64,000 bases of DNA from Bacillota bacterium (GCA_023441055.1 JAEZQY010000009.1:1-64000), one strand, 5' to 3'. Counted from the stretch's first letter, positions 15,123 through 23,604 are shown. Notes: generated by a model not told the origin, from the sequence alone. A program made the numbers and translations.

Positions 15123-16409
15123 ATGATGAAGATCATACCAGCTGGGGAGTTCTCGCTAGAGCGGGCGGTTGAATATGGCACGCCCGAGCAGAACGCATCG
15201 GTCAAGCAGATCATTGACGATGTGCGCGCAAGCGGCGACGCTGCACTGAGGAGATACACGCAGGAGCATGATCATGTGCAGGTGGAGCAGTTCCGCGTGC
15301 CGGACAGCGAGCTGCAGGATGCGTATGCGAAGGTCGATCCTGCGTTCCTGACTGCGCTCAGGCAGGCGGCGGCGAACATCCGAGACTTCCACGAGCGGCA
15401 GAAGCGGCAGACGTGGATCGACCTGCAGCCGAGCGGCTCGATGGTCGGTCAGCATGTCAGGCCGCTGAAGCGGGTAGGCGTCTATGTCCCAGGCGGCAAG
15501 GCGGCTTATCCATCATCGGTGCTGATGAATGTGATCCCCGCTCAGGTGGCAGGCGTGCCTGAGATTGTGATGGTCACGCCGCCGGCAACGGCCGGCGTGC
15601 CAGGCATCGACCCGTATATCCTGGTGGCCGCCGCTGAGGCGGGCGTCAAGGAGATGTACCGGGTCGGAGGAGCGCAGGCGGTGGCCGCGTTAGCTTACGG
15701 CACCGAGTCGATTGCGCCGGTCGACAAGATTGTCGGACCGGGCAATATCTATGTAGCGCTGGCCAAGCGCTACGTGTTCGGCGCTGTTGATATCGACAGC
15801 ATTGCAGGGCCGAGCGAGATCGTCGTGCTCGCTGATGATTCGGCCGACGCCGATTATGTAGCGGCGGATCTGCTCTCGCAGGCCGAGCATGATGAGATGG
15901 CGTCGGCCGTGCTGGTCACCGCGTCGCGTGAGCTCGCGCAGGCGGTGCAGACAGCGGTGGCTGCGCAGCTGGCCACGCTGCCGAAGAAGGAGATCGCCAG
16001 CAAGGCGATCGAGGCTTACGGCGCGATAGTGCTTGTGGATAACCTGACCGAAGGCATTGCGGTTGTGAACAGGCTCGCGCCGGAGCATCTGGAGATTATG
16101 ACGGAATCTCCGCTGGACCTAGTAGGCCGCATCGAGAATGCGGGCGCGATCTTCATCGGCCGGTATAGCTCGGAGCCGGTGGGGGATTATTTTGCGGGAC
16201 CGAATCATATCTTACCTACCAATGGCACGGCTAGATTCTCTTCGCCGCTGAATGTGGATGACTTCATGAAGAAGACGAGTCTGATCTATTATAGTAAGGA
16301 CGCGCTGATGGCGAGCGGTGAGGCGATTATGACGCTGGCTCGTCATGAGGGGCTAGAGGCGCACGCGAGAGCGATCGAAATTCGGATGGAAAAGGAAGGG
16401 GAAGCGTAA
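15123..16409 (+). CDS. hisD: Histidinol dehydrogenase
   Basis: Oxidises L-histidinol to L-histidine in two NAD-dependent steps using a zinc site. It has 428 residues, the usual length. Seen: VYVPGGKAAYPSSVLM (about 121-136), the signature region VDKIVGPGNIYVALAKR, AGPSEIVVLAD, LSQAEHDEMASA and the LAPEHLEIM segment with catalytic E/H, and AGPNHILPTNGTARF. GAGGAGG precedes ATG 15123; another ATG follows in frame directly. It sits behind the repeat spacer, so it may depend on read-through or on an unrecognised promoter. Confidence 0.97.
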   Translation: MMKIIPAGEFSLERAVEYGTPEQNASVKQIIDDVRASGDAALRRYTQEHDHVQVEQFRVPDSELQDAYAKVDPAFLTALRQAAANIRDFHERQKRQTWIDLQPSGSMVGQHVRPLKRVGVYVPGGKAAYPSSVLMNVIPAQVAGVPEIVMVTPPATAGVPGIDPYILVAAAEAGVKEMYRVGGAQAVAALAYGTESIAPVDKIVGPGNIYVALAKRYVFGAVDIDSIAGPSEIVVLADDSADADYVAADLLSQAEHDEMASAVLVTASRELAQAVQTAVAAQLATLPKKEIASKAIEAYGAIVLVDNLTEGIAVVNRLAPEHLEIMTESPLDLVGRIENAGAIFIGRYSSEPVGDYFAGPNHILPTNGTARFSSPLNVDDFMKKTSLIYYSKDALMASGEAIMTLARHEGLEAHARAIEIRMEKEGEA

Positions 16410-17018
16410 ATGGCTGAGGTACAAGTAGGGACGGGGCGTCAGGCGTCGGTTGCGCGCAAGACGAATGAGACGGATATTAAGCTGAGCTATAATGTGGATG
16501 GTACGGGTGTGAGCAAGATTGAGTCGGATGTGCCGTTTCTGAACCATATGCTGGATCTGTTCACGCAGCATGGGCAGTTCGATCTGGAGGTCGATGCGCG
16601 CGGTGATGTGGACATTGATGATCATCACACGGTAGAGGATATAGGGATCTGTCTCGGGCAGACGCTGCATGCGGCGCTCGGGGATAAGCGCGGCATCCGC
16701 CGCTATGCGAGTGTGTTCGTGCCGATGGACGAGGCGTTGGCTCAAGTCATTATTGATGTGAGCAATCGGCCGCACTTCGAGTATCGGGCGGAGTATCCGT
16801 CTGCGAATGTAGGCAGCTTCGATGTGGAGCTCGTGCAGGAGTTTCTGTGGAAATTCGCGCTGGAGTCGCGTATTACGCTGCATGTGATTGTGCATTATGG
16901 TCAGAATACGCATCATATGATTGAAGCGGTATTCAAGGCGCTCGGACGCGCGCTTAATGAAGCGACTTCGATTGATCCTCGTGTGACAGGCGTGCCGTCC
17001 ACCAAGGGAGTGCTCTAA
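16410..17018 (+). CDS. hisB: Imidazoleglycerol-phosphate dehydratase
   Basis: Catalyses dehydration of imidazoleglycerol phosphate to imidazoleacetol phosphate. It has 202 residues, monofunctional (no fused phosphatase). Both metal-binding motifs are seen: DIDDHHTVEDIGI (about 69-81) and VHYGQNTHHMIEAVFKALGRAL (split across about 169-190). It begins directly after the hisD stop codon (TAA immediately followed by ATG). Confidence 0.97.
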   Translation: MAEVQVGTGRQASVARKTNETDIKLSYNVDGTGVSKIESDVPFLNHMLDLFTQHGQFDLEVDARGDVDIDDHHTVEDIGICLGQTLHAALGDKRGIRRYASVFVPMDEALAQVIIDVSNRPHFEYRAEYPSANVGSFDVELVQEFLWKFALESRITLHVIVHYGQNTHHMIEAVFKALGRALNEATSIDPRVTGVPSTKGVL

Positions 17019-17020
17019 GC

Positions 17021-17626
17021 TTGATCGCGATTATCGACTATGGCATGGGCAATTTGCATAGTGTAAGCAAGGCGGTCGAGCGGCTCGGCTATGAAGCGGT
17101 TGTGACCGCGGATGAGGCTGTTATTATGGCGGCCGACGGCGCGATTCTGCCGGGCGTAGGTGCGTTCGGCGATGCGATGACGAATCTGCGAGACTGCGGG
17201 CTTGTCGGGATCGCGGCGAGGTACGCGGTCACCGGTAAGCCGCTGCTCGGCATCTGCCTGGGCATGCAGCTGCTGTTCTCGCATAGTGAGGAGCACGGCG
17301 AGCATGACGGACTGGATCTGCTGCCGGGCAGCGTGGTGCGGTTCCGCGGGGATTATAAGGTGCCGCATATGGGCTGGAATCGATTGACGTTCCATGGCGA
17401 TTCGCCGCTGTTCGAGGGGCTGGATGCGGGCTATGTGTACTTCGTTCACTCCTATCATGTGAAGCCTGCGCGCGCTGCGGATCTGCTGGCTGCGACGGAT
17501 TATCACGGTGCGGTGACTGCGATTGTCGGCCGTGATAATGTGTTCGGGATGCAGTTTCATCCGGAGAAGAGCGGGGAGCTGGGCATGCAGCTGCTCGGGA
17601 ATTTCCTGAGGCTGAGCGGGGCGTGA
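17021..17626 (+). CDS. hisH: Imidazole glycerol phosphate synthase, glutaminase subunit
   Basis: Releases ammonia from glutamine for HisF. It has 201 residues. Seen: DYGMGNLHSVSKA at the N-terminus, the oxyanion strand PGVGAFGDAM, the nucleophile elbow LLGICLGMQLL with catalytic Cys, and the His-x-Glu pair in FGMQFHPEKSG. The start codon is TTG at 17021, with AAGGGAG upstream, 2 nt after the hisB stop. The stop codon lies inside the first unit of a 51-nt tandem repeat; hisA, usually next, is missing. Confidence 0.96.
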   Translation: MIAIIDYGMGNLHSVSKAVERLGYEAVVTADEAVIMAADGAILPGVGAFGDAMTNLRDCGLVGIAARYAVTGKPLLGICLGMQLLFSHSEEHGEHDGLDLLPGSVVRFRGDYKVPHMGWNRLTFHGDSPLFEGLDAGYVYFVHSYHVKPARAADLLAATDYHGAVTAIVGRDNVFGMQFHPEKSGELGMQLLGNFLRLSGA

Positions 17627-17773
17627 ATAGTGCGGCGTGACCGAACTAAATGCGCGTGCAGGATGAATGCGGCGTGAATAGTACGGCGTGATCGGACTAA
17701 ATGAGCTTGAAGGACATGTGCGGTGTGAATAGTACGGTATGATCGGATTAAATGAGCAAGTGTGAGGAGAGGT
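17621..17773 (+). repeat. 51-nt tandem repeat, three copies, between hisH and hisF
   Basis: Units start GCGTGAATAGTGCGG, GCGTGAATAGTACGG and GTGTGAATAGTACGG at 17621, 17672 and 17723, exactly 51 nt apart. The first unit includes the hisH stop codon; the third runs into the hisF ribosome-binding site and diverges. Each unit has a stop codon in the hisH frame, so it is non-coding on the plus strand. Confidence 0.92.
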
Positions 17774-17782
17774 GGCTGGTGC

Positions 17783-18544
17783 ATGCTTACAAAACGGATC
17801 ATTCCATGTCTGGACGTGAAGGACGGGCGTGTGGTGAAGGGTGTTAACTTCGTGAATCTGCGTGATGCTGGGGATCCGGTGGAGCTCGCGGCGGCATACG
17901 ATCAGGAGAAGGCGGATGAGCTGGTGTTCCTCGACATCTCGGCGTCTGTTGAGGGACGGGCGACGATGATTGAGGTTGTGCGCAAGACGGCAGGCGAGAT
18001 CACGATTCCATTCACAGTTGGCGGTGGGATCAAGAGTGTAGATGATATGACGAGACTGCTGCGCGCAGGCGCGGATAAGATCGGGATTAATACTTCCGCC
18101 GTGCAAAATAAACAACTAATCTCAGACGGTTCCCGCAGATTCGGCGCACAGTGCATCGTCGTCGCGATCGATGCGAAGTACAATGAGGCGTGGGGCGAAT
18201 GGGAAGTGTATACCCATGGCGGGCGCACGCCCAGTGGCATTCGAGCGTTGGAATGGGCGCGCGAGACTGAGCAGCTCGGCGCAGGCGAGATTCTGCTGAC
18301 GAGCATGGACGCAGATGGCACGAAGGATGGCTTCGATGTGAAGCTGACTCGCGCAGTGTCCGATCTGGTGTCCATTCCAGTGATCGCTTCAGGCGGGGCT
18401 GGCAATGCGGAGCACTTCTATGATGTGTTCGCAGAAGGACACGCGGATGCGGGACTGGCTGCTTCTATATTCCACTATAAGGAACTGACGATCGATCAAG
18501 TGAAGCTTCACTTGAAGAACAAGGGCGTGGAGGTGCGGCTATGA
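17783..18544 (+). CDS. hisF: Imidazole glycerol phosphate synthase, cyclase subunit
   Basis: Cyclase half of the HisFH enzyme; makes imidazoleglycerol phosphate and AICAR. It has 253 residues, a (beta/alpha)8 barrel. Seen: MLTKRIIPCLDVKDGRVVKG with catalytic Asp11 region, the phosphate-binding VGGGIKS and IASGGAGN, and the second catalytic Asp in LLTSMDADGTKDG. ATG 17783 is chosen for the conserved MLTKRI start and the upstream GAGGAGAGG; a GTG 21 nt upstream is in frame but adds unconserved residues. It overlaps hisIE by 4 nt. Confidence 0.96.
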   Translation: MLTKRIIPCLDVKDGRVVKGVNFVNLRDAGDPVELAAAYDQEKADELVFLDISASVEGRATMIEVVRKTAGEITIPFTVGGGIKSVDDMTRLLRAGADKIGINTSAVQNKQLISDGSRRFGAQCIVVAIDAKYNEAWGEWEVYTHGGRTPSGIRALEWARETEQLGAGEILLTSMDADGTKDGFDVKLTRAVSDLVSIPVIASGGAGNAEHFYDVFAEGHADAGLAASIFHYKELTIDQVKLHLKNKGVEVRL

Positions 18545-19278
18545 GCAGCGGGAAGGAAGAGACTCTGTATGCATTAGATGAGCTGCTCGCGGCGATTGGC
18601 TGGGATGAAGCAGGGCTGGTGAGTACAGTGGTGCAGGATGCATCGTCTCGCGAGGTGCTGATGGTTGCCTATATGAACCGAGAATCGCTGGCGAAGACGT
18701 TGGAATCGGGACAGACCTGGTTCTGGAGCCGTTCACGCAGCGAATTGTGGAATAAGGGTGCGACATCTGGACATGTTCAGCAGGTACAGGCTATTCGCTA
18801 TGATTGCGATGCGGATGCGCTGCTCGTGTTAGTCGAGCAGGTCGGGTCTGCCTGTCATACGAATCGCGGGAGTTGCTTCTACAGGGAGCTGGATCGGGCG
18901 ACAGGCCAATCGCGCTATGTTGTAGAGGCAGGCGCACAGCATACGCAGTCGGGAACGGCCAGCGCACAGAACATTCTCGGCATGCTCGAGGAACTGATCG
19001 CGCAGCGTGATGCAGAGCGGCCGGAAGGCGCGTATACGACTTATTTGTTCGAGCACGGTGTGGATAAGATTCTTAAGAAGATCGGCGAGGAGGCAGGCGA
19101 GGTTATTATCGCGGCCAAGAATCGCGATCCGAAGGAGCTGCGCTATGAGAGCGCTGATCTGATCTATCATCTGCTCGTGCTGCTGCGGGAGCAGGGCATG
19201 TCCATTGCGGATACGCTGGATGAACTGGCGAGCCGACATCTGAAGAAGAAGAGTGAGTATCCGAGCCATGCGAATTGA
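18541..19278 (+). CDS. hisIE: Phosphoribosyl-AMP cyclohydrolase / phosphoribosyl-ATP pyrophosphatase
   Basis: A bifunctional protein of 245 residues for steps 2 and 3 of histidine synthesis. The N-terminal HisI domain (about 15-115) has MNRESLAKTLESGQTWFWSRS, the metal-binding YDCDADALLV and CHTNRGSCFY. The C-terminal HisE domain (about 140-240) has KKIGEEAGEVIIAAKN and ESADLIYHLLVLL. Its start overlaps hisF (ATGA) and its 3' end overlaps the hisK start by 11 nt. Confidence 0.96.
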   Translation: MSSGKEETLYALDELLAAIGWDEAGLVSTVVQDASSREVLMVAYMNRESLAKTLESGQTWFWSRSRSELWNKGATSGHVQQVQAIRYDCDADALLVLVEQVGSACHTNRGSCFYRELDRATGQSRYVVEAGAQHTQSGTASAQNILGMLEELIAQRDAERPEGAYTTYLFEHGVDKILKKIGEEAGEVIIAAKNRDPKELRYESADLIYHLLVLLREQGMSIADTLDELASRHLKKKSEYPSHAN

Positions 19279-20080
19279 TTATCATACCCATCATGTGCGC
19301 TGCGGTCACGCTAGCGGAGCGCTCGAGGAATATGTCCAGCAGGGGATCGAGATCGGACTTGATCAATTGGGCTTGTCTGATCATATGCCGCTGCTGCATG
19401 TTGATCCTGCAACTTATTACACTGGTATGGCTATGCCGATGGACGAGCTTCCGCGCTATGTGGAAGAGTGCCTATATCTGAAGGAGAAGTATAAGGCCGA
19501 CATCGATATTCGCATCGGGCTTGAAGGCGATTATATCGAAGGCTATGAGGAACAGATTGAGAAGATCGTAGAGGCGTACCCCTGGGATTATGTGATCGGC
19601 TCCGTACACTTCCTCGGTGAGTGGGATATCTCGGATTCTCGTCAGCTGCATGGCTGGGAGGGTAAGCGCGTTATCGACGTATATGAGCAGTATTATGATG
19701 CTGTTCAGAAGGCGGCGAAGACGGGCTTCTACAGCTACATGGGTCATCTCGATGTGATCAAGCGCTTCGGCTATAAGCCGGAGGAGGATGTTACAGCGCT
19801 TGAGCGCGCTACGATCGACGTCATTCAGGAGCAGGGGCTGGCCATTGAGCTGAATGCTTCCGGCTTGCGGATGCCTTGCGAGGAGATGTTCCCGAGTCGC
19901 CGCATCCTGGAATACTGCTTTGAGAAACAAGTGCCGCTGACGATCGGCTCTGACTCCCATCAGCCGGCTCGCCTGGGTCAGTTCCTGGATCAAGCGACAG
20001 CGCTGCTCCAGGACATTGGATTCACAGAGCTTGCTACCTTCAAGCAGCGCAAGCGCACGATGATTCGAATAACAGAATAA
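19268..20080 (+). CDS. hisK: Histidinol-phosphatase, PHP family
   Basis: Removes phosphate from histidinol phosphate. It has 270 residues. Seen: the PHP metal motifs DYHTHHVRCGHA (about 3-14), LSDHMPL, GLEGDYIEGYE, GSVHFL, MGHLDVIKRFG and a terminal SDSHQPARLGQF. It is the B. subtilis HisJ/HisK type, unrelated to HisB or HisN phosphatases. ATG 19268 lies inside the end of hisIE, with only a weak purine-rich SD; a GTG at 19253 is an alternative. It is the last gene of the his operon. Neither hisA nor an aminotransferase hisC is in the window. Confidence 0.93.
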   Translation: MRIDYHTHHVRCGHASGALEEYVQQGIEIGLDQLGLSDHMPLLHVDPATYYTGMAMPMDELPRYVEECLYLKEKYKADIDIRIGLEGDYIEGYEEQIEKIVEAYPWDYVIGSVHFLGEWDISDSRQLHGWEGKRVIDVYEQYYDAVQKAAKTGFYSYMGHLDVIKRFGYKPEEDVTALERATIDVIQEQGLAIELNASGLRMPCEEMFPSRRILEYCFEKQVPLTIGSDSHQPARLGQFLDQATALLQDIGFTELATFKQRKRTMIRITE

Positions 20081-20092
20081 GCGATAACTTCG

Positions 20093-20122
20093 GCCCTCTG
20101 TGATCGTTGACAGAGGGCTTTA
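20093..20122 (+). terminator. Terminator of the histidine operon
   Basis: GCCCTCTG / CAGAGGGC with a 10-nt loop, followed by TTTACT, 12 nt after the hisK stop. Confidence 0.8.
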
Positions 20123-20457
20123 CTGTGCGAATCGCCTGCGCTCCAGCTTCGGAATCCGGCACTGCAGCATGTCATGCATGCCTCCGAGCCGTAACATGAT
20201 GCTCTATGCGCTTGCCGCAGCGGGGTGTCAATCTCCAGCCTGTTCCTGGCGGGCAACATCCCTTGTCTAGTCATATTAGGCGCGCTGATGATTACGTCTT
20301 ATTTTATCGGGAGGAAGAGAAATTATGAGAAGGGTGAGTATAAGGGCATTCCGCTGTCGCATGTCAAGATCCTGCTCCTGAAGACATTGCGATGGTGCGT
20401 ATGTGTTGTAATGGACCTGAGAGACGCTATCAGACGGGGACTTAGCCACTTAGAAAT

Positions 20458-20592
20458 CTAGCGGACACAGATGCGCTTATTGGGGCGAAAACAGCAATGA
20501 CAGCATCAATATTTGGCGAATAGGAGCCGTGGAGTCCGTTAGAAAATAAAACGAGCTATTATTGATGAATTAGCGCCCGTGGAGTCCGTTAG
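20458..20592 (+). repeat. Intergenic repeat GTGGAGTCCGTTAG, three copies
   Basis: Copy 1 is inverted (20458-20490, CTAGCGGACACAGATGCGC...). Copies 2 (20511-20542) and 3 (20561-20592) are direct and share CCGTGGAGTCCGTTAG exactly, preceded by AATAGGAGC or AATTAGCGC. Copies 1 and 2 form an inverted pair about 20 nt apart. No reading frame or transposase is present. Confidence 0.8.
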
Positions 20593-20709
20593 CTGTGAAA
20601 GCCAGCGCAGGGACATCCGTCCCTAATTCAGAAAATTGCGGAATGAGTTGGGAGTCGCTGCTCGATACGTTCACACCGCTGAGGGAGGATTTTCTAGAAC
20701 GATAAGGAA

Positions 20710-20742
20710 AAGAAGCGGCAGCTGTGGTTACCGCTTCTTCCT
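20710..20742 (+). terminator. Hairpin upstream of the prs promoter
   Basis: AAGAAGCGG / CCGCTTCTT, 9-bp perfect stem with a 12-nt loop, followed by CCTATCT. It may act as a terminator for transcripts entering from upstream. Confidence 0.5.
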
Positions 20743-20768
20743 ATCTATGGAATGGATACGGATTGTGT

Positions 20769-20797
20769 TTGGGAATTGACGCGGCATCATGTATAAT
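20769..20797 (+). promoter_or_regulatory. Predicted sigma-A promoter of prs
   Basis: TTGGGA, 17-nt spacer and a perfect TATAAT, 33 nt upstream of the prs start. A closer TTGACG is only 10 nt from the -10 and cannot serve. Confidence 0.65.
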
Positions 20798-20829
20798 GAA
20801 ATCATATCTTAACGCTTCAGGAGGGCACA

Positions 20830-21780
20830 ATGATCAGCGATCGATTACGTATATTCTCGGGTTCTTCCAATCCCAAGCTGGCAGCGCGAATCTGCAACGA
20901 GCTGGGACAACCGCTGGGCAGGATTAAGCTGTCGCGGTTCAAGAGCGGCGAAGTGTATTGTCTGTATGAGGAGACGATTCGGAATTGCGATGTCTTCCTA
21001 GTACAGACGTTCGCGCACCCGATTAATGAACATCTTGTTGAGCTATTGGTCATGATCGATGCCGCGAAGCGCGCATCTGCACGGACGGTTAATCTGATAT
21101 TACCTTACTACGGCTACTCTCGCCAGGAGCGCAAGGCTGCGCCGCGTGAACCGATCTCAGCCAAGCTTGTCGCCGATCTGCTCACGACGGCTGGTGCTGA
21201 TCGCGTAGTGACGATCGATCTGCATGCGCCTGCGATCCAAGGATTCTTCAATATTCCGGTGGATCATCTGACAGCACTCGATCAGATTAGTGATTATATA
21301 CTGAAGAAGAAGATCGAGAATCCGATCGTAGTCTCGCCGGATGCCGGTAGAGCGACAACCGCGGAGAGGCTGGCCAGCAACTTAGACTCGCCTTTCGCGA
21401 TTATGATTAAGAAACGGCCGGCACATAATGAGTCGGTCATTACGCACGTCATCGGCGAGGTCGAAGGCATGACGCCGATCATTATCGAGGATATGATTGA
21501 TTCCGGCTCTACGATCATCAATGTGGTAGAGGGACTGAAGGAGCGCGGCGCGAATGATGTCTATGTGTGCGCGACGCACCCGATCTTCTCAGACAAGGCA
21601 GTGTCTAGGCTGGAGCATCCGAATATCAAGGAAGTGATTATTACGGATTCCATCGCGCTGCCTGATGAGGTGTCGGAGCGGTTCAAGGTGATCTCGATGG
21701 CACCGCTGCTCTCCGATACGATCCGCATTATTATGGATGGCGGATCGATCAGTACGCTGTTCAAGTATGGCGGGGTATAG
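20830..21780 (+). CDS. prs: Ribose-phosphate pyrophosphokinase
   Basis: Makes PRPP from ribose 5-phosphate and ATP. It has 316 residues, the normal length. Seen: FSGSSNPKLA near the N-terminus, the Mg/ATP region VQTFAHPINEHLVELLVMIDA, PYYGYSRQERKAAPREPIS (flexible loop), the signature TIDLHAPAIQGFF, VSPDAGRATTAERLA, KKRPAHN and the PRPP loop IIEDMIDSGSTI. The AGGAGGGCACA SD precedes ATG 20830. In Bacillus the main prs lies behind glmU; this copy is next to the his operon and may be a second paralog (inference). Confidence 0.93.
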   Translation: MISDRLRIFSGSSNPKLAARICNELGQPLGRIKLSRFKSGEVYCLYEETIRNCDVFLVQTFAHPINEHLVELLVMIDAAKRASARTVNLILPYYGYSRQERKAAPREPISAKLVADLLTTAGADRVVTIDLHAPAIQGFFNIPVDHLTALDQISDYILKKKIENPIVVSPDAGRATTAERLASNLDSPFAIMIKKRPAHNESVITHVIGEVEGMTPIIIEDMIDSGSTIINVVEGLKERGANDVYVCATHPIFSDKAVSRLEHPNIKEVIITDSIALPDEVSERFKVISMAPLLSDTIRIIMDGGSISTLFKYGGV

Positions 21781-21819
21781 GAATGATAGGTTCAATATTA
21801 CCGAGCAGGAGGTGCGCTA

Positions 21820-23565
21820 GTGGTTGTGGAGAATAAGAGAGCGGTGTCCAAGAAGACGGAATCCAAGGTCATCTCCCTACAGATGGACGCTAATTTCTTC
21901 TTCGAGCGGGCCGTGCGTTCACTCGATCAATTCCATTATGAGAAGGCGCTGAAGTACTTTCGACGCGCGGTGGAATTGGAGCCTGACAATCCGGTGAACC
22001 ATTGCAATATGGCGGGCATATTATCTGAGATGGGCGATTATCAGGGGTCTAATGAGGTGTTGCAGATGGTCCTTGATGAGATCGATCCCACGATGACAGA
22101 ATGCTACTTCTATATGGCCAATAATTATGCCAATATGGATCACTTCGAGGAAGCCGAAGAGTCGCTAGTCCGTTATCTGGAGCGAGATCCCCACGGACAA
22201 TTCATCGAAGACGCCGAGGAGATGACTGAGCTGCTCAGCTATGAGCTCGGACGTCCGATCAAGCTGAAGACGATTAAGAGTCAAGAGGGACTGTTCGTTC
22301 ATGATCAAGCGAGAGGATTACTAGAGGCGGGCAAGTTCAATGAAGCGGTAAAGCTGCTGGAGAAGACGATCAAGAAGTATCCGGATCTGCTCGCAGCCCG
22401 TAATAATCTTGCATTAGCCTATTACTATATCGGGGAATTCGACCAGTCGCTGGAGGAGATTCGCCAGGTGCTGCGTATGGATCCCGGGAATCTGCACGCC
22501 CTATGCAATCTGGCAATCTTCTACCAGCACTTCGATAAGCAGGAGGAGCTGCAGCCACTGCTCGCCCAGCTTAGAAGCACGTATCCGTTCCAGGAAGAGC
22601 ATGTATTCAAGATTGCGACAACAATGGGCATTCTACAGGAGCATGAGTCGGCGTATGGACACTTCCATCGCTTGATCAAGAGCGGCGAAGAGGCCTATGA
22701 TCCCTGCTTATATCATTACGCAGCAGTTGCCGCATACAATACAGGGCGACTGAGAGAGGCGAGAATGCTGTGGCGCAAGGCGGCCAAGCTGGATCCGCGC
22801 TCGGAGATTCCGAAGTTCTACCTCAGCGAGCTGGAAGGCGCAGCGCATAGCGAGGACGCGCTGCCAATCAGCTATCACTATCATCTGCCCTTCGAAGAGA
22901 AGATGCGCATGCCGGATAAGTCGAGCGGCGGTCTAGATGATCAGCTGGGCCGAGATCCGCTCGTCCGCTCCTCGTTCTTCTGGGCGCTCCAGCATGGTGA
23001 CTTCGATACGAAGCTGCAGGTGCTGCAGGCGTTCGGCAAGGTGAAGGATCGCGAGGCGGAGCGGGCGCTCCAGCAGTTCCTGCTCGAGGCGGATGAGGAT
23101 GAGTATCTGAAGAAGGTGGCGATCTTCGTCCTTCGCTCAATGGGCGTGAAGAATGCGATCTACGCCATGCTCGGAGGCAAGAAGGTGAAGGTTGATCCCA
23201 AGGCGCCAGCGCCCGGATTGCCGAGCTGGGATCGGAAGTGGCAGAGCGTGATGGAGCAGGCGCTGCTCCGCATGGAGAAGCGGTACACGATGATCGAGCA
23301 GCATGATCTGCAGACGCTCTGGGTGGAATTCCTGACGCGCAGCTATCCGAACATCCCAATGATCGCCAAGATCGAGGGCTGGGCGGCAGCGCTGGAATAC
23401 CTCACTGCGAAGATGCATCGACGGGAGATCTCTTACCAGGAGGTATCTGAACGCTACGGTGTATCTGTGCAGACGATCAGCAAGCATGTGAAGACAATTG
23501 ACCGCGCTTGCGGACTGCAGGAGAAGATGGAGGCGATCTTCCCGCACTACAATGAGAAATTCTAA
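21820..23565 (+). CDS. TPR-repeat protein with C-terminal helix-turn-helix
   Basis: A 581-residue protein. Tetratricopeptide-like repeats run from about residue 25 to 350 (for example YEKALKYFRRAVELEPDNP, LAARNNLALAYYYIGEFDQSLEEIRQVLRMDPGNL). A middle helical region (about 370-450) may be HEAT-like. The C-terminus has ISYQEVSERYGVSVQTISKHVKTI, which looks like an HTH DNA-binding unit (about 545-568). It starts with GTG, with AGGAGGTG 5-6 nt upstream. It lies between prs and trxB in the same direction. I know no defined function; a regulator or adaptor is possible. Confidence 0.85.
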   Translation: MVVENKRAVSKKTESKVISLQMDANFFFERAVRSLDQFHYEKALKYFRRAVELEPDNPVNHCNMAGILSEMGDYQGSNEVLQMVLDEIDPTMTECYFYMANNYANMDHFEEAEESLVRYLERDPHGQFIEDAEEMTELLSYELGRPIKLKTIKSQEGLFVHDQARGLLEAGKFNEAVKLLEKTIKKYPDLLAARNNLALAYYYIGEFDQSLEEIRQVLRMDPGNLHALCNLAIFYQHFDKQEELQPLLAQLRSTYPFQEEHVFKIATTMGILQEHESAYGHFHRLIKSGEEAYDPCLYHYAAVAAYNTGRLREARMLWRKAAKLDPRSEIPKFYLSELEGAAHSEDALPISYHYHLPFEEKMRMPDKSSGGLDDQLGRDPLVRSSFFWALQHGDFDTKLQVLQAFGKVKDREAERALQQFLLEADEDEYLKKVAIFVLRSMGVKNAIYAMLGGKKVKVDPKAPAPGLPSWDRKWQSVMEQALLRMEKRYTMIEQHDLQTLWVEFLTRSYPNIPMIAKIEGWAAALEYLTAKMHRREISYQEVSERYGVSVQTISKHVKTIDRACGLQEKMEAIFPHYNEKF

Positions 23566-23604
23566 ACCTAAATCAAGCATAGGAATGTAGGAGGAACGAT
23601 AGAC

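Larger units (their letters stand above)
20123..20829 (+). other. Gene-poor region between hisK and prs with repeats
   Basis: About 700 nt without a convincing gene. It holds a weak ORF (20225-20461, GTG start, one hydrophobic segment, no good SD), three copies of a GGAGTCCGTTAG element (20458-20592), a small palindrome GGAC-ATCC-GTCC-like near 20611, a hairpin at 20710-20739 and the prs promoter at 20769. The ORF ends at the edge of the first repeat. Confidence 0.7.

Noticed and set aside
17557..17802. Minus-strand ORF with a 17-residue repeat opposite the hisH-hisF spacer
   Set aside because: Its repeat is just the 51-nt DNA repeat read backwards; it has no SD and half of it is antisense to hisH.
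17015..18115. 366-codon minus-strand ORF opposite hisH and hisF
   Set aside because: It is antisense to two certain genes; the composition (R-, H-, S-rich) is that of a shadow frame.
20225..20461. 78-codon ORF between hisK and prs with one hydrophobic segment
   Set aside because: Weak SD, GTG start, no family recognised, and its end runs into a repeat element; not enough support to call a gene.
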